Positions 37,230 to 46,518 of a stretch of DNA of 64,000 nucleotides are shown here, piece after piece; position 1 is the stretch's first letter; every line of letters begins with the position of its first letter. The stretch lies in contig JAQBOG010000014.1 of NCBI GenBank assembly GCA_028288165.1, positions 186,001 through 250,000 on the forward strand. Reading direction: 5' to 3'. Origin of the DNA: Sphingobacteriales bacterium (GTDB taxonomy: Bacteria > Bacteroidota > Bacteroidia > Sphingobacteriales > Sphingobacteriaceae). The position numbers and the translations under genes were made by a program. Below the pieces are notes generated by a model that saw nothing but the letters and a program-made list of their open reading frames with translations, was not told the origin of the DNA and ran no database searches.

Positions 37230-38990
37230 ATGGCTGCTATTACCCGAGTATTTGATCTATTAGTTCATTCGAATGAAACTTTTCAAAAAGATGATCTGGT
37301 GTGCGGAAAGTTTAATGGTACCTGGAAGAAGTATTCAACTAATGAGTTTATAGATTTAGTTGATCAGGTAAGTCGGGGGTTGATACACATGGGCATCTCG
37401 AAAAACGACAAGGTGGCAGTGATGTCTCCAAATCGACCGGAATGGAACATCTGTGATTTTGGGATTATGCAGATAGGTGCCACACAAGTCCCCATGTACC
37501 CAACTCTTTCTGAAAACGATATCCGGTTTATTTTGACCGATGCGGATATTCACGTCATTTTTGTTTCGGATATCATTTTGTACAATAAATTGAATAAGGT
37601 AAGATGTGGTTTACCAGATGTGAAAATCTTTTTATTTGATAAAGTTGAAGGTATCCCGAACTGGGATGAAGTTTGTGAACTTGGCAGGACAAACAATGTA
37701 ATTGATCTTTCTAGCCATCGCGATGCAATACTTCCAGATGATATTCTGACGTTAATATATACTTCGGGCACAACTGGAACTCCCAAAGGTGTTATGTTAA
37801 GCCATGCTAATTTGGTATCGAACTTTGTAGCCTCTTCAAAATTATATCCCGGAGTGTTTAATAAAGCCTTAAGCTTTTTGCCATTGTCTCATATTTTTGA
37901 GCGTATGGTGATTTACATGTATTTCTACTTAGGCATTTCGGTCTATTATGCCGAAAACATGGATTCTATTATCGCTAATGTAAACGAAATTAAACCTCAC
38001 GGATTTACCACCGTTCCTCGTTTGTTAGAGAAAGTGTATGACCGGATTGTGGCTAAAGGCACAGAACTAACCGGCTTTAAACGGAAGATATTTTTTTGGG
38101 CTTTAAACCTCGGGTTACGATATGAACTCGATGGTAAAAATGGTTGGTGGTATGAAATTCAATTAAAATGGGCGAACAAGCTGGTTTTTGTTAAATGGCG
38201 GGAAGCATTAGGCGGAAACATACAAGCACTGGTTTCTGGAGGTGCTGCTCTACAGCCACGCTTGACAAGAGTTTTTTGGGCAGCTGGTATGCCAGTGCTA
38301 GAAGGTTACGGACTAACCGAAACATCACCAGTTATTGCAGTGAATGGCTTGAACAAGGGAGAAACAAAGTTTAACACGGTGGGTAGGCCTTTAGAAGGAG
38401 TGGAAGTAAAAATTGCTGAAGACGGCGAAATCTTGTGTAAAGGGCCTAATGTGATGAAAGGCTATTATAAACGACCAGATCTTACTGCTGAAGTAATTGA
38501 TGAAAATGGGTTTTTCCATACTGGAGATATCGGTGAATTGATAGACGGACAATATTTGCGAATTACGGACCGTAAAAAGGAGATTTTTAAAACGGCTGGC
38601 GGAAAATATGTAGCTCCACAAATTTTAGAGAATAAGTTTAAAGAGTCACTTTTTATTGAGCAGATAATGATTGTGGGCGAAAACAGGAGGTTTCCTTCGG
38701 CATTGATAATACCTTGTTTCACGGCTCTTGAAACTTGGTGCACACATAAAGGGATTGCCTATACAAATCCGGCAGAAATTATAAAGGAACCTATTGTTAA
38801 AGAAAAAATTAAACGGGAAGTTGATCGGTATAATTCAGAATTCGGCCATTGGGAACAAGTGAAAAAAATAGAGCTTTTACCAAAAGAATGGAGTATTGAT
38901 GGGGGTGAACTCACTCCGAAGTTGAGCTTGAAAAGGAAGATTATTCTTGAAAAGAATAAAGATTTAATTGACAGTATATATCGGGAATAA
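37230..38990 (+). CDS. Long-chain acyl-CoA synthetase (AMP-forming)
   Basis: 586 residues of the ANL superfamily. The AMP-binding P-loop is YTSGTTGTPKGV (177-188), the A5 motif is GYGLTETSPVIAV and the hinge/A8 region is FHTGDIGE ... RITDRKKEIFKTAGGKYVAP. Such enzymes activate fatty acids to acyl-CoA before beta-oxidation or lipid synthesis. Residue pattern and position at the head of a beta-oxidation cluster support a FadD-type role. The cluster is all on the plus strand. Confidence 0.9.
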   Translation: MAAITRVFDLLVHSNETFQKDDLVCGKFNGTWKKYSTNEFIDLVDQVSRGLIHMGISKNDKVAVMSPNRPEWNICDFGIMQIGATQVPMYPTLSENDIRFILTDADIHVIFVSDIILYNKLNKVRCGLPDVKIFLFDKVEGIPNWDEVCELGRTNNVIDLSSHRDAILPDDILTLIYTSGTTGTPKGVMLSHANLVSNFVASSKLYPGVFNKALSFLPLSHIFERMVIYMYFYLGISVYYAENMDSIIANVNEIKPHGFTTVPRLLEKVYDRIVAKGTELTGFKRKIFFWALNLGLRYELDGKNGWWYEIQLKWANKLVFVKWREALGGNIQALVSGGAALQPRLTRVFWAAGMPVLEGYGLTETSPVIAVNGLNKGETKFNTVGRPLEGVEVKIAEDGEILCKGPNVMKGYYKRPDLTAEVIDENGFFHTGDIGELIDGQYLRITDRKKEIFKTAGGKYVAPQILENKFKESLFIEQIMIVGENRRFPSALIIPCFTALETWCTHKGIAYTNPAEIIKEPIVKEKIKREVDRYNSEFGHWEQVKKIELLPKEWSIDGGELTPKLSLKRKIILEKNKDLIDSIYRE

Positions 38991-39060
38991 GCCCAAAGAT
39001 TGGTTAACGTTAACTCTTTTTACAATGAATGTTAAGCAATGAAAAACATATTAATTTTCT

Positions 39061-39091
39061 TTTGCATATATAAATACTTTTAATAAATTTG
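39061..39091 (+). promoter_or_regulatory. Promoter of the MarR/beta-oxidation genes
   Basis: TTTG (39061-39064) and TAAATTTG (39084-39091) separated by 19 bases match the Bacteroidota -33/-7 consensus. Transcription would begin about 88 bases before the regulator's start codon, so this gene can be read independently of the ligase upstream. Confidence 0.55.
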
Positions 39092-39185
39092 ATATGCATG
39101 CATAGCAAAAACCCTGTTTTACATATTTTTTTTATTGATTTTTTTAATGTCAATACAAATTATTTCATAATTCAATTTTAAGGTA

Positions 39186-39647
39186 ATGAAACCCGAAGAA
39201 ACTGTAGATTATTTCATAAAAATAGTTTGGCAAAGCGTAGCGAATAAATACAATCAAATTGCTGCTGATTATGGTTTTACACAGGCCTTGGGATATATGC
39301 TAATTAACATTCATGAAGAAGGGACTGCGGTGTCTCAGCTTGCGTCTTTACTGGGTGTGAAATCTACCAGCTTGTCAAGAATGTTGAATAATATGGAAGA
39401 ATTAAACCTTATTTATCGTGAAGCACATGCCACAGACAAACGGTCGGTAAAAATTTTTTTAACCAAGTTTGGGCAAGAGAAAAGGCAAGGAGCAAAAGAA
39501 GTTGTGCGTAATTTCAACGAATATTTGAATGCCCATATAGCCGAAAATGATCGCATACAGTTGATTGAAACTTTGAAAAAAATTAATTTATTGACCTTAG
39601 ATTATAACGTGAAAAAGCTTAAGAAGCCTATCGACAATGGGAAATAG
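39186..39647 (+). CDS. MarR-family transcriptional regulator
   Basis: 153 residues with a winged helix-turn-helix: VSQLASLLGVKSTSLSRMLN is the HTH and HATDKRSVKIFLTKFG the wing, both typical of MarR proteins. It sits between the acyl-CoA ligase and the FadB-like gene, so regulation of fatty-acid oxidation in response to acyl-CoA or a fatty acid is likely but inferred. The 121-base spacer downstream contains repeats of the AGATATGAGAT type. Confidence 0.85.
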   Translation: MKPEETVDYFIKIVWQSVANKYNQIAADYGFTQALGYMLINIHEEGTAVSQLASLLGVKSTSLSRMLNNMEELNLIYREAHATDKRSVKIFLTKFGQEKRQGAKEVVRNFNEYLNAHIAENDRIQLIETLKKINLLTLDYNVKKLKKPIDNGK

Positions 39648-39730
39648 CTGTTAGAAAGTCCATAGTCCATGGTCGATAGTCCATAGCCTTTATAGCGATG
39701 AAAGTTTAATTGGTTTTTTCTGTGTACATA

Positions 39731-39764
39731 ATCTCAATACTCACATCTCATATCTCAAATCTAT
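39731..39764. repeat. AGATATGAGAT-type repeat, fad cluster copy A
   Basis: Tandem degenerate units of CTCAnATCTCATATCTC (reverse complement of GAGATATGAGATnTGAG) end five bases before the FadB-like ATG. The same unit recurs at 42177-42330, 42731-42755 and 45847-45950. Just upstream (39660-39690) the words CATAGTCCATGG and GATAGTCCATAG repeat as well. Confidence 0.6.
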
Positions 39765-39768
39765 CTTG

Positions 39769-42171
39769 ATGAAAAGAACTATCAAAAAAGTAGCAGTTTT
39801 AGGTTCTGGAATAATGGGTTCCCGAATCGCCTGTCATTTTGCCAACATTGGATTAGAGGTACTACTTTTAGATATTGTTCCAAGAGAAGTAAGTGCTGAC
39901 GAGCAAGCAAAAGGTGTTACTTTGCAAAACAAAGATTTTAGAAATAAGATAGTCAATCAGGCTCTGGATACCGCAGTAAAATCTAATCCATCTCCCATAT
40001 ATAGTAAAAAGGTTTTGACTCGAATTACCACCGGTAACTTTGAAGATAACATGAAAGAAATTGGCGACTGCGACTGGACAATTGAAGTTGTGGTGGAAAA
40101 CTTAGAGATAAAAAAGAAGGTTTATGATCAGGTAGAACAGCATCGAAAACCGGGTACTTTAATCACTTCGAACACATCTGGAATTCCTATTCATTTAATG
40201 GCCGAAGGAAGGTCTGAAGATTTTCAGGCTCATTTTTGCGGAACACATTTTTTCAATCCACCCCGATATTTAAGATTACTTGAGATTATTCCCACATCTA
40301 AAACCCAAACCGATGTAGTGGATTTCTTGATGCATTATGGTGATAAATTTTTAGGCAAGACCACTGTTTTATGCAAAGATACTCCTGCATTTATTGCTAA
40401 TAGAGTAGGTGTTTATTCAATTATGTCATTGCTGCATTTGGTCGAAAAAATGGAGTTGACCGTGGAGGAAGTGGATAAATATACAGGCCCCGCTTTAGGA
40501 CGACCAAAATCCGCAACTTTTAGAACCACAGACATTGTTGGCTTAGATACGATGATCAACGTGTCAAATGGTTTGTTTAATAATTTGCCGGATGATAAAT
40601 CGCATGAACTTTTTCAACTTCCTGAATATATCAAAAAGATGCAAGAGAACAAATGGCTTGGGGATAAAACAGGACAAGGGTTTTACAAGAAAGTAAAGGG
40701 AGCCGACGGACAAAATGAAATTCTGTCTCTCGACTTAAAGTCGTTCGAATATAAACCGCAGCAAAAAATAAAATCGTCTACCCTGGAGGCAACCAAACCC
40801 ATTGAAAACCTGCGAGATCGGATGAAGGTATTTGCAAAAGGAACCGATCGGGCAGGAGAACTTTTCAAAACGTCTTTTTTCGGTTTATTCGAATATGTTT
40901 CTGACCGTATTCCGGAAATTTCTGATGAATTATATCGTATTGATGATGCAATGAAAGCCGGTTTTGGGTGGGAGTTAGGTCCGTTTGAAGTTTGGGATGC
41001 CTTGGGTGTAATGGAAGCGGTGGAAGGAATGAACAAATACAATCATGAAGCTGCTTCATGGGTTCATGAAATGCTGGATGCTGGGCACATTGCTTTTTAT
41101 AAAGTAGAAGATGGCATCCGTATGTTTTACGATATTCCTTCAAAAACTTATAAAGTAATTCCGGGCTATGATTTGATTATTCTTGATAATATCAGAACGA
41201 ATAAAACCGTGTGGAAGAATTCAGGTACCACCATTACTGATTTAGGTGATGGGATTTTGAACTTGGAGTTCCACACAAAAATGAATACCATTGGTGGCGA
41301 GGTTATTCAGGGAATAAACAAAGCAATTGATTTGGCTGAAAAGGATTATCGTGGTTTGGTAATTGGAAATGATGGGGTAAACTTTTCGGCAGGAGCTAAT
41401 ATCGGGATGATTTTTATGGCTGCGGTGGAGCAAGATTGGGATGAGATAAATATGGCCATCAAAATGTTTCAAAGTACGATGATGCGTGTTCGGTATTCAT
41501 CAATCCCTGTAGTGGCTGCGGCTCATAATTTAACCCTTGGTGGCGGATGTGAACTGTGCTTGCATGCAGATTTCGTTCAAACCAACGCTGAAACCTACAT
41601 GGGCTTAGTAGAATTTGGAGTTGGTTTAATCCCGGGAGGAGGAGGTACTAAAGAATTTGCTTTACGCCTTTCGGATGAGTTTAAAGAAGGACAAATTGAA
41701 CAAGTTGCCTTAAGAGAACGTTTTCTAACCATCGGAATGGCTAAAGTATCTACATCTGGAGTTGAAGCTCATGAATTAGGATACCTTCAAAAAGACAAGT
41801 ATTGCATTACCATGAACCGCAGCAGATTGATAGCCGATGCAAAAGAAAAAGCAATTGAGCTAGCAGAAGCTGGATATACCAAACCAGTTCAGCGAAAAGA
41901 TATTCGGGTGCTAGGCAAACAAGGTTTAGGTATCGTTTACGCGGGTGCAAACTCAATGTACGCCGGTAAGTTCATCTCCGAACACGATAAAAAGATTTCT
42001 GAAAAATTAGGCTACGTTCTCTGCGGTGGAGATTTGTCATCACCTACATTAGTTACCGAACAATATCTCCTTGACTTAGAACGTGAAGCATTTTTATCAC
42101 TTTGCGCTGAACGTAAAACATTGGAAAGAATACAATCTATATTGACGAAAGGGAAGCCGTTAAGGAATTGA
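39769..42171 (+). CDS. 3-hydroxyacyl-CoA dehydrogenase/enoyl-CoA hydratase fusion (FadB-like)
   Basis: 800 residues. N-terminal NAD-binding hydroxyacyl-CoA dehydrogenase with GSGIMGSRIACHF (12-24) and FFNPPRYLRLLEI, a second dehydrogenase C-terminal domain, then an enoyl-CoA hydratase/isomerase domain from about 500 (LVIGNDGVNFSAGANIGMI, oxyanion region, and GLIPGGGGTKEFALRL). The domain order is the reverse of E. coli FadB, where the hydratase comes first, and is common in Bacteroidota and Actinobacteria. It catalyses two steps of beta-oxidation. The ATG at 39769 is used rather than a TTG one codon earlier. Confidence 0.92.
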   Translation: MKRTIKKVAVLGSGIMGSRIACHFANIGLEVLLLDIVPREVSADEQAKGVTLQNKDFRNKIVNQALDTAVKSNPSPIYSKKVLTRITTGNFEDNMKEIGDCDWTIEVVVENLEIKKKVYDQVEQHRKPGTLITSNTSGIPIHLMAEGRSEDFQAHFCGTHFFNPPRYLRLLEIIPTSKTQTDVVDFLMHYGDKFLGKTTVLCKDTPAFIANRVGVYSIMSLLHLVEKMELTVEEVDKYTGPALGRPKSATFRTTDIVGLDTMINVSNGLFNNLPDDKSHELFQLPEYIKKMQENKWLGDKTGQGFYKKVKGADGQNEILSLDLKSFEYKPQQKIKSSTLEATKPIENLRDRMKVFAKGTDRAGELFKTSFFGLFEYVSDRIPEISDELYRIDDAMKAGFGWELGPFEVWDALGVMEAVEGMNKYNHEAASWVHEMLDAGHIAFYKVEDGIRMFYDIPSKTYKVIPGYDLIILDNIRTNKTVWKNSGTTITDLGDGILNLEFHTKMNTIGGEVIQGINKAIDLAEKDYRGLVIGNDGVNFSAGANIGMIFMAAVEQDWDEINMAIKMFQSTMMRVRYSSIPVVAAAHNLTLGGGCELCLHADFVQTNAETYMGLVEFGVGLIPGGGGTKEFALRLSDEFKEGQIEQVALRERFLTIGMAKVSTSGVEAHELGYLQKDKYCITMNRSRLIADAKEKAIELAEAGYTKPVQRKDIRVLGKQGLGIVYAGANSMYAGKFISEHDKKISEKLGYVLCGGDLSSPTLVTEQYLLDLEREAFLSLCAERKTLERIQSILTKGKPLRN

Positions 42172-42176
42172 TTTGT

Positions 42177-42330
42177 TAGACATGAGATTTTAGATATGAG
42201 TACTTAGCATGCATATAAAAAGATTTCAGATATGGGAATCGATCATACATAATTTAAAAGATACGAGATCTTAGATGAATTGAACATGAATAACCAAGAG
42301 ATTTGAGATTTGGTATTTAGAACATGAAAA
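42177..42330. repeat. AGATATGAGAT-type repeat region, copy B
   Basis: The whole spacer between the FadB-like gene and the four-helix-bundle gene consists of degenerate units (CATGAGATTTTAGATATGAG, AGATTTCAGATATGGG, AGATACGAGATCTTAGATG, AGATTTGAGATTTGG). They are not evenly spaced, so this is not a CRISPR array. A shorter piece lies at 42731-42755, after the small gene. Confidence 0.65.
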
Positions 42331-42336
42331 CCGGAA

Positions 42337-42711
42337 ATGAATAACTTAAAAGAGCTTAAAATTTGGAATAAAGCGATAAGCTTATCAGTGGATGTTTATC
42401 AGGTCACATCAAAGTTTCCTTCCGACGAACGGTTTGGCTTGATTAGTCAAGCCCGAAGAGCAGCGGTTTCTATTTCCTCTAATATAGCGGAGGGTGCTGG
42501 AAGAAATTCACTCAAAGAATTCAATAATTTCTTAGGCATTGCAAATGGCTCATCCTACGAGTTGCAAACCCAATTAGTGATTGCAAACAAATTAAATCTG
42601 TTAAGCGACGAAGTTCTTCAGCCCTTACTTTCACAAATTGAAGAATTGCAGAAAATGACTTATGGTTTTCAGCAAATGTTAAGAAAGAAATCTCAGCCTG
42701 AACCACAATAA
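42337..42711 (+). CDS. Four-helix-bundle protein (S23/IVS-type)
   Basis: 124 residues: LKIWNKAISLSVDVYQVTSKF, then FGLISQARRAAVSISSNIAEG with the conserved R-R-A-x-x-S-I-x-S-N-I-A-E-G block, and ELQTQLVIANKLNLL. This family was first found as insertions in 23S rRNA genes and is common as stand-alone genes in Bacteroidota; its biochemical role is unclear. It is flanked by AGATATGAGAT-type repeats at both sides and interrupts an otherwise metabolic gene row, so repeat and gene may have arrived together. Confidence 0.85.
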   Translation: MNNLKELKIWNKAISLSVDVYQVTSKFPSDERFGLISQARRAAVSISSNIAEGAGRNSLKEFNNFLGIANGSSYELQTQLVIANKLNLLSDEVLQPLLSQIEELQKMTYGFQQMLRKKSQPEPQ

Positions 42712-42730
42712 TAAAAGTACCGCATAACAA

Positions 42731-42755
42731 TCTATTATCTCAAATCTGACATCTA
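42731..42755. repeat. AGATATGAGAT-type repeat, copy C
   Basis: TCTATTATCTCAAATCTGACATC, same degenerate unit in reverse orientation relative to copy B, nine bases before the thiolase start codon. It leaves the S23-type gene bracketed by opposed repeat tracts. Confidence 0.5.
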
Positions 42756-42763
42756 AAAAAATA

Positions 42764-43939
42764 ATGGAAGCATATATAATAGCAGCATACAGAACCGCAG
42801 TTGGTAAGGCTCCAAGAGGCGTGTTTAGGTTTACACGGGCAGATGATTTGGCTGCGGATGTGGTGAAACATCTGGTTGAATCTGTGCCTAATTTAGACAA
42901 GGAACAAATTGACGATGTAATTGTGGGGAATGCTACCCCAGAAGGGGAACAGGGGTTAAACGTTGCACGAATGATCTCCATGATGGGATTGGATACCGAG
43001 AAAGTTCCTGGTGTTACTGTTAACCGCTATTGTGCTTCCGGATTAGAAACAATAGCGATCGCCTCTGCAAAAATTAAGGCTGGCATGGCCGATTGTATTG
43101 TTGCTGGTGGAGTGGAAGTTATGTCTGGTATGCCTTTCGGCGGATGGAAGCTCGTTCCAAATCCTGAAGTAGCCAAAAATAACCCAGATTGGTATTGGGG
43201 AATGGGCTTAACAGCAGAAGCGGTGGCTAAAGAATATAACATTGGTCGAGAAGAGCAAGACGAATTTGCTCTCAATTCACATAAAAAAGCAATTCATGCC
43301 ATAGAGAATGGCCACTTAAAAGATGGGGTAGTACCGATTCACGTTAAGGAAACCTATCTAGACGAAAACTTCAAGAAGAAAACCAAAGAATTTACGGTAG
43401 ATGCAGATGAAGGTCCGCGGGCGGATACAACCTTAGATAAACTGGCAAAATTAAAGCCTGTTTTTGCGGCTGATGGTTGTGTGACAGCAGGAAATTCATC
43501 CCAAACATCGGATGGTGCCGCATTTGTTTTAGTGGTGTCGGAAAGTATGTTGAAACAATTAAATGTTCAGCCAATCGCTCGGTTAGTGAGTTACGGAGTA
43601 GCAGGAGTTCCGCCAAGAATTATGGGTATTGGTCCTATTGAAGCTGTTCCTTTGGCATTGAAAAAAGCAGGGATGAAACAAGACGACATGGATTTGATTG
43701 AACTAAACGAAGCGTTTGCATCACAATCCTTAGCGATTATTAAAACATTAGGCTTAAACCAGGATGTTGTAAACGTAAACGGTGGCGCCATTGCATTAGG
43801 GCATCCGCTGGGTTGTACAGGGGCAAAATTGTCTGTCCAACTGTTCGGAGAATTAAAACGGCGCAATCAAAAATACGGAATGGTTACGATGTGCGTGGGT
43901 ACTGGGCAAGGTGCTGCAGGAATTTTTGAAATGCTATAG
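42764..43939 (+). CDS. Acetyl-CoA acyltransferase (3-ketoacyl-CoA thiolase)
   Basis: 391 residues, the standard thiolase length. Nucleophile Cys90 in NRYCASGLE, the conserved GGAIALGHPLGCTG (catalytic His) and the second Cys in TMCVGTGQGAAG near the C-terminus are present. It cleaves 3-ketoacyl-CoA to acetyl-CoA in the last step of beta-oxidation. It follows the FadB-like and S23-type genes and precedes the acyl-CoA dehydrogenase, so the cluster holds all four beta-oxidation activities. Confidence 0.93.
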   Translation: MEAYIIAAYRTAVGKAPRGVFRFTRADDLAADVVKHLVESVPNLDKEQIDDVIVGNATPEGEQGLNVARMISMMGLDTEKVPGVTVNRYCASGLETIAIASAKIKAGMADCIVAGGVEVMSGMPFGGWKLVPNPEVAKNNPDWYWGMGLTAEAVAKEYNIGREEQDEFALNSHKKAIHAIENGHLKDGVVPIHVKETYLDENFKKKTKEFTVDADEGPRADTTLDKLAKLKPVFAADGCVTAGNSSQTSDGAAFVLVVSESMLKQLNVQPIARLVSYGVAGVPPRIMGIGPIEAVPLALKKAGMKQDDMDLIELNEAFASQSLAIIKTLGLNQDVVNVNGGAIALGHPLGCTGAKLSVQLFGELKRRNQKYGMVTMCVGTGQGAAGIFEML

Positions 43940-44050
43940 GGAATAGCGTAGTGCGTATAACGTATTGCGCCATAGCTCAAAAAATAAATTTATACTTATA
44001 AACGTAAGCGTTGATCGCAATCCGCAATACTCATTACTCAATACACGGTT

Positions 44051-45841
44051 ATGGAAACTATAAACAAAAAAGCAATCAAGGGCGGTGAATTTATTATCCG
44101 CGAAACATCTTGTGACGATATTTTTATTCCGGAAGAGTTTGATGAGGAACAACTCATGATCAAAAAAACCTGCGAAGATTTTTTGCAGAGTGAAGTGTTT
44201 CAAAACCTCGACCGAATTGATCAACAAGAGCAGGGGCTAATGGTTTCCTTAATGGATAAAGCTGGTGAATTGGGTCTATTGGCTGTTTCAATTCCAGAAC
44301 AATACGGAGGTTTCGGCAAGAATTTCAATACATCTATGTTGGTTGCTGATGTTATTGGCCCTGGTTGTTCGTTTGCGGTGGCATTATCAGCGCATACCGG
44401 AATAGGAACTTTACCCATTTTGTATTATGGTAATGAAGCTCAAAAATCAAAGTATATTCCCAAGCTAGCAACAGGTGAGTGGAAAGCTGCTTATTGTTTA
44501 ACGGAACCAAATTCTGGATCTGATGCAAATGCTGCCCGGACTAAAGCTAAATTGAACGCGGAGGGAACTCACTATATTATTAATGGACAGAAAATGTGGA
44601 TCACAAATGGTGGATTCGCAGATGTGTTCATCGTATTTGCTAAGATTGATGATGATAAAAATTTGTCGGCCTTTATTGTAGAACGCGAATTCGGTGGAAT
44701 CACTATGAATCCTGAAGAGCATAAGATGGGAATAAAGGGTTCATCAACCAGACAAGTTTTCTTTAACGACTGTCCGGTGCCAGTAGAAAATATGCTTTCT
44801 GAACGGGAAAATGGGTTTAAAATAGCGGTTAATATTCTCAATATTGGGCGTATTAAATTAGGTGCAGCATCCATTGGCTCATCCAGAAAAGTATTAAGCC
44901 AGGCCATAAATTATGCAAATGAACGGGTACAATTTGGCCTGCCAATTTCAAAATTCGGAGCAATTCGTTACAAACTGGCAGAAATGGCCACCCGGAATTT
45001 TGCCTTAGAAAGTGCTGCTTATAGAGCGGGTCAGAATATTGACGATGCATATGAGCACATGGTTTCTGAAGGAATGGATCCGGCGAAAGCCAAATTAAAA
45101 TCTACAGAAGCGTTCGCTGTTGAATGTGCTATCCTGAAAGTTTGGGGATCAGAAGTACTAGATTATATAGTAGATGAAGGTGTTCAGGTTTATGGTGGGA
45201 TGGGATATTCTGCCGAAGCACCTATGGAACGAGCTTATCGCGATAGCCGTATTAACCGGATATTTGAAGGTACCAATGAAATCAATCGGATGCTTATCGT
45301 AGATATGCTTTTGAAACGTGCTTTAAAAGGGGAACTTGATTTAATGACTCCTGCTCAAGCCGTTGCTGCTGATTTAATATCAATACCTGATTTCGCAGAA
45401 GCGGATGATACGCTATTTGCTACCGAAAAGAAGATTCTTCAAAACTTAAAGAAAACGGGTTTAATGATCGCAGGAGCTGCGGTCCAAAAACTGATGATGA
45501 CCTTAGCCAAGGAGCAGGAAATTTTAATGAATATTGCTGATATCATCGGTTATGTATATATGGCAGAATCTATCATGCTAAGGGTTGAAAAACTGGTAAA
45601 GCAAAGAGGTGAAGCGGCATGCCAGGGTCAATTGGATATGATGCGAATTTATTTTTACCATGCCGTTGATAAAATAAACCTTGCTGGTAAAGAGGCTTTA
45701 TATTCTTTTGCAGAAGGTGATGAGCAACGAATGATGTTGGTAGGTTTGCGTCGTTTTACCAAAATGGAGCCTTTCAATATTAAAGAGACTCGCCAGCGTG
45801 TAGCCAAACAACTAATTGAAGCAAATAAATATTGCTTTTAA
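44051..45841 (+). CDS. Acyl-CoA dehydrogenase, long form with C-terminal extension
   Basis: 596 residues. Flavoprotein motifs: AYCLTEPNSGSDANA, KMWITNGGFADVF, and the end of the catalytic domain VQVYGGMGYSAEAPMERAYR followed by NRIFEGTNEINRM. Beyond about residue 430 a helical extension of ~160 residues is present, as in very-long-chain acyl-CoA dehydrogenases. It oxidises acyl-CoA to enoyl-CoA with FAD. It ends the beta-oxidation cluster. Confidence 0.9.
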   Translation: METINKKAIKGGEFIIRETSCDDIFIPEEFDEEQLMIKKTCEDFLQSEVFQNLDRIDQQEQGLMVSLMDKAGELGLLAVSIPEQYGGFGKNFNTSMLVADVIGPGCSFAVALSAHTGIGTLPILYYGNEAQKSKYIPKLATGEWKAAYCLTEPNSGSDANAARTKAKLNAEGTHYIINGQKMWITNGGFADVFIVFAKIDDDKNLSAFIVEREFGGITMNPEEHKMGIKGSSTRQVFFNDCPVPVENMLSERENGFKIAVNILNIGRIKLGAASIGSSRKVLSQAINYANERVQFGLPISKFGAIRYKLAEMATRNFALESAAYRAGQNIDDAYEHMVSEGMDPAKAKLKSTEAFAVECAILKVWGSEVLDYIVDEGVQVYGGMGYSAEAPMERAYRDSRINRIFEGTNEINRMLIVDMLLKRALKGELDLMTPAQAVAADLISIPDFAEADDTLFATEKKILQNLKKTGLMIAGAAVQKLMMTLAKEQEILMNIADIIGYVYMAESIMLRVEKLVKQRGEAACQGQLDMMRIYFYHAVDKINLAGKEALYSFAEGDEQRMMLVGLRRFTKMEPFNIKETRQRVAKQLIEANKYCF

Positions 45842-45846
45842 GATTC

Positions 45847-45950
45847 GAGATATGAGATGTTAGATATGAGATGCTAAGCTTGAGAGCATAGTTACTTATT
45901 GTTGAGCCTGTCGATCAGTCTCAAATCTCATATCTAATGTCTCATATCTC
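45847..45950. repeat. Inverted repeat of AGATATGAGAT units after the fad cluster
   Basis: Two 26-base arms (45847-45872 and 45925-45950), nearly perfect reverse complements, each a double unit of GAGATATGAGAT, enclose 52 bases. Transcribed, this would form a long hairpin just downstream of the acyl-CoA dehydrogenase stop. It could act as terminator or mRNA stabiliser, or be a mobile palindromic repeat. Confidence 0.7.
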
Positions 45951-46004
45951 AGAATGTATTATTGTTAAAATATGTTAATAGTTAGATATTGACGTTTAAA
46001 AAGA

Positions 46005-46012
46005 TAAATTTG
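46005..46012 (+). promoter_or_regulatory. -7 box before the FKBP lipoprotein genes
   Basis: TAAATTTG matches TAnnTTTG and lies 7 bases before the ATG at 46020, which would give a nearly leaderless transcript. A TTGAC at 45989-45993 is closer than the usual -33 distance, so the assignment is tentative. Confidence 0.4.
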
Positions 46013-46019
46013 TGGCCGT

Positions 46020-46508
46020 ATGAAAAAAACGTTAAAAATGTGTGCTATCGCATTACTTGCTTTAGTGGCATTTAGTGCTTGTAAAAAACAAAAAACTGTT
46101 GATCCAAATGTTCAGTTAGGAATTGACACATTGTTAATTAAAGATTTTGTTGCAAAAAATGCCTTAACAGGAGTAAAGCAATTAGGTACAACCGGACTAT
46201 ATTATAAGATAATTGAGCCAGGAACCGGAACCGGTGTTTACAAAGAATCATCTATCATAAAAGCCAATTACACAGGGCGTTTACTTAGCGGGTCAATTTT
46301 TGATAAATCTATAACCGAGCCGTACACCTTCTATCTAGGAGGCAATGTAATTTATGGTTGGACGCTAGGTGTTCAATTAATAAGAAAAGGTGGCAAAATC
46401 AGATTATTCATTCCATCTGCCTATGCATATGGCACCGAGGCACAAGGCTCAATACCAGCTAATGCTGTGTTAGATTTTGATATAGAGTTAGTAGATGTTC
46501 AGTATTAA
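46020..46508 (+). CDS. FKBP-type peptidyl-prolyl isomerase lipoprotein
   Basis: 162 residues. Lipoprotein signal with lipobox FSAC (MKKTLKMCAIALLALVAFSAC) followed by KK, then one FKBP domain: TGLYYKIIEPGTG, VIYGWTLGVQLIRKGGKIRLFI and YAYGTEAQGSIPANAVLDFDIEL. It would catalyse proline isomerisation during folding of envelope proteins in the periplasm. The next gene starts 10 bases after its stop and is a two-domain relative. Confidence 0.88.
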   Translation: MKKTLKMCAIALLALVAFSACKKQKTVDPNVQLGIDTLLIKDFVAKNALTGVKQLGTTGLYYKIIEPGTGTGVYKESSIIKANYTGRLLSGSIFDKSITEPYTFYLGGNVIYGWTLGVQLIRKGGKIRLFIPSAYAYGTEAQGSIPANAVLDFDIELVDVQY

Positions 46509-46518
46509 AAAGTTGAAA

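Noticed and set aside
42177-42330. CRISPR-like array of short repeats
   Set aside because: Units are degenerate and irregularly spaced with no unique spacers of constant length and no cas genes.
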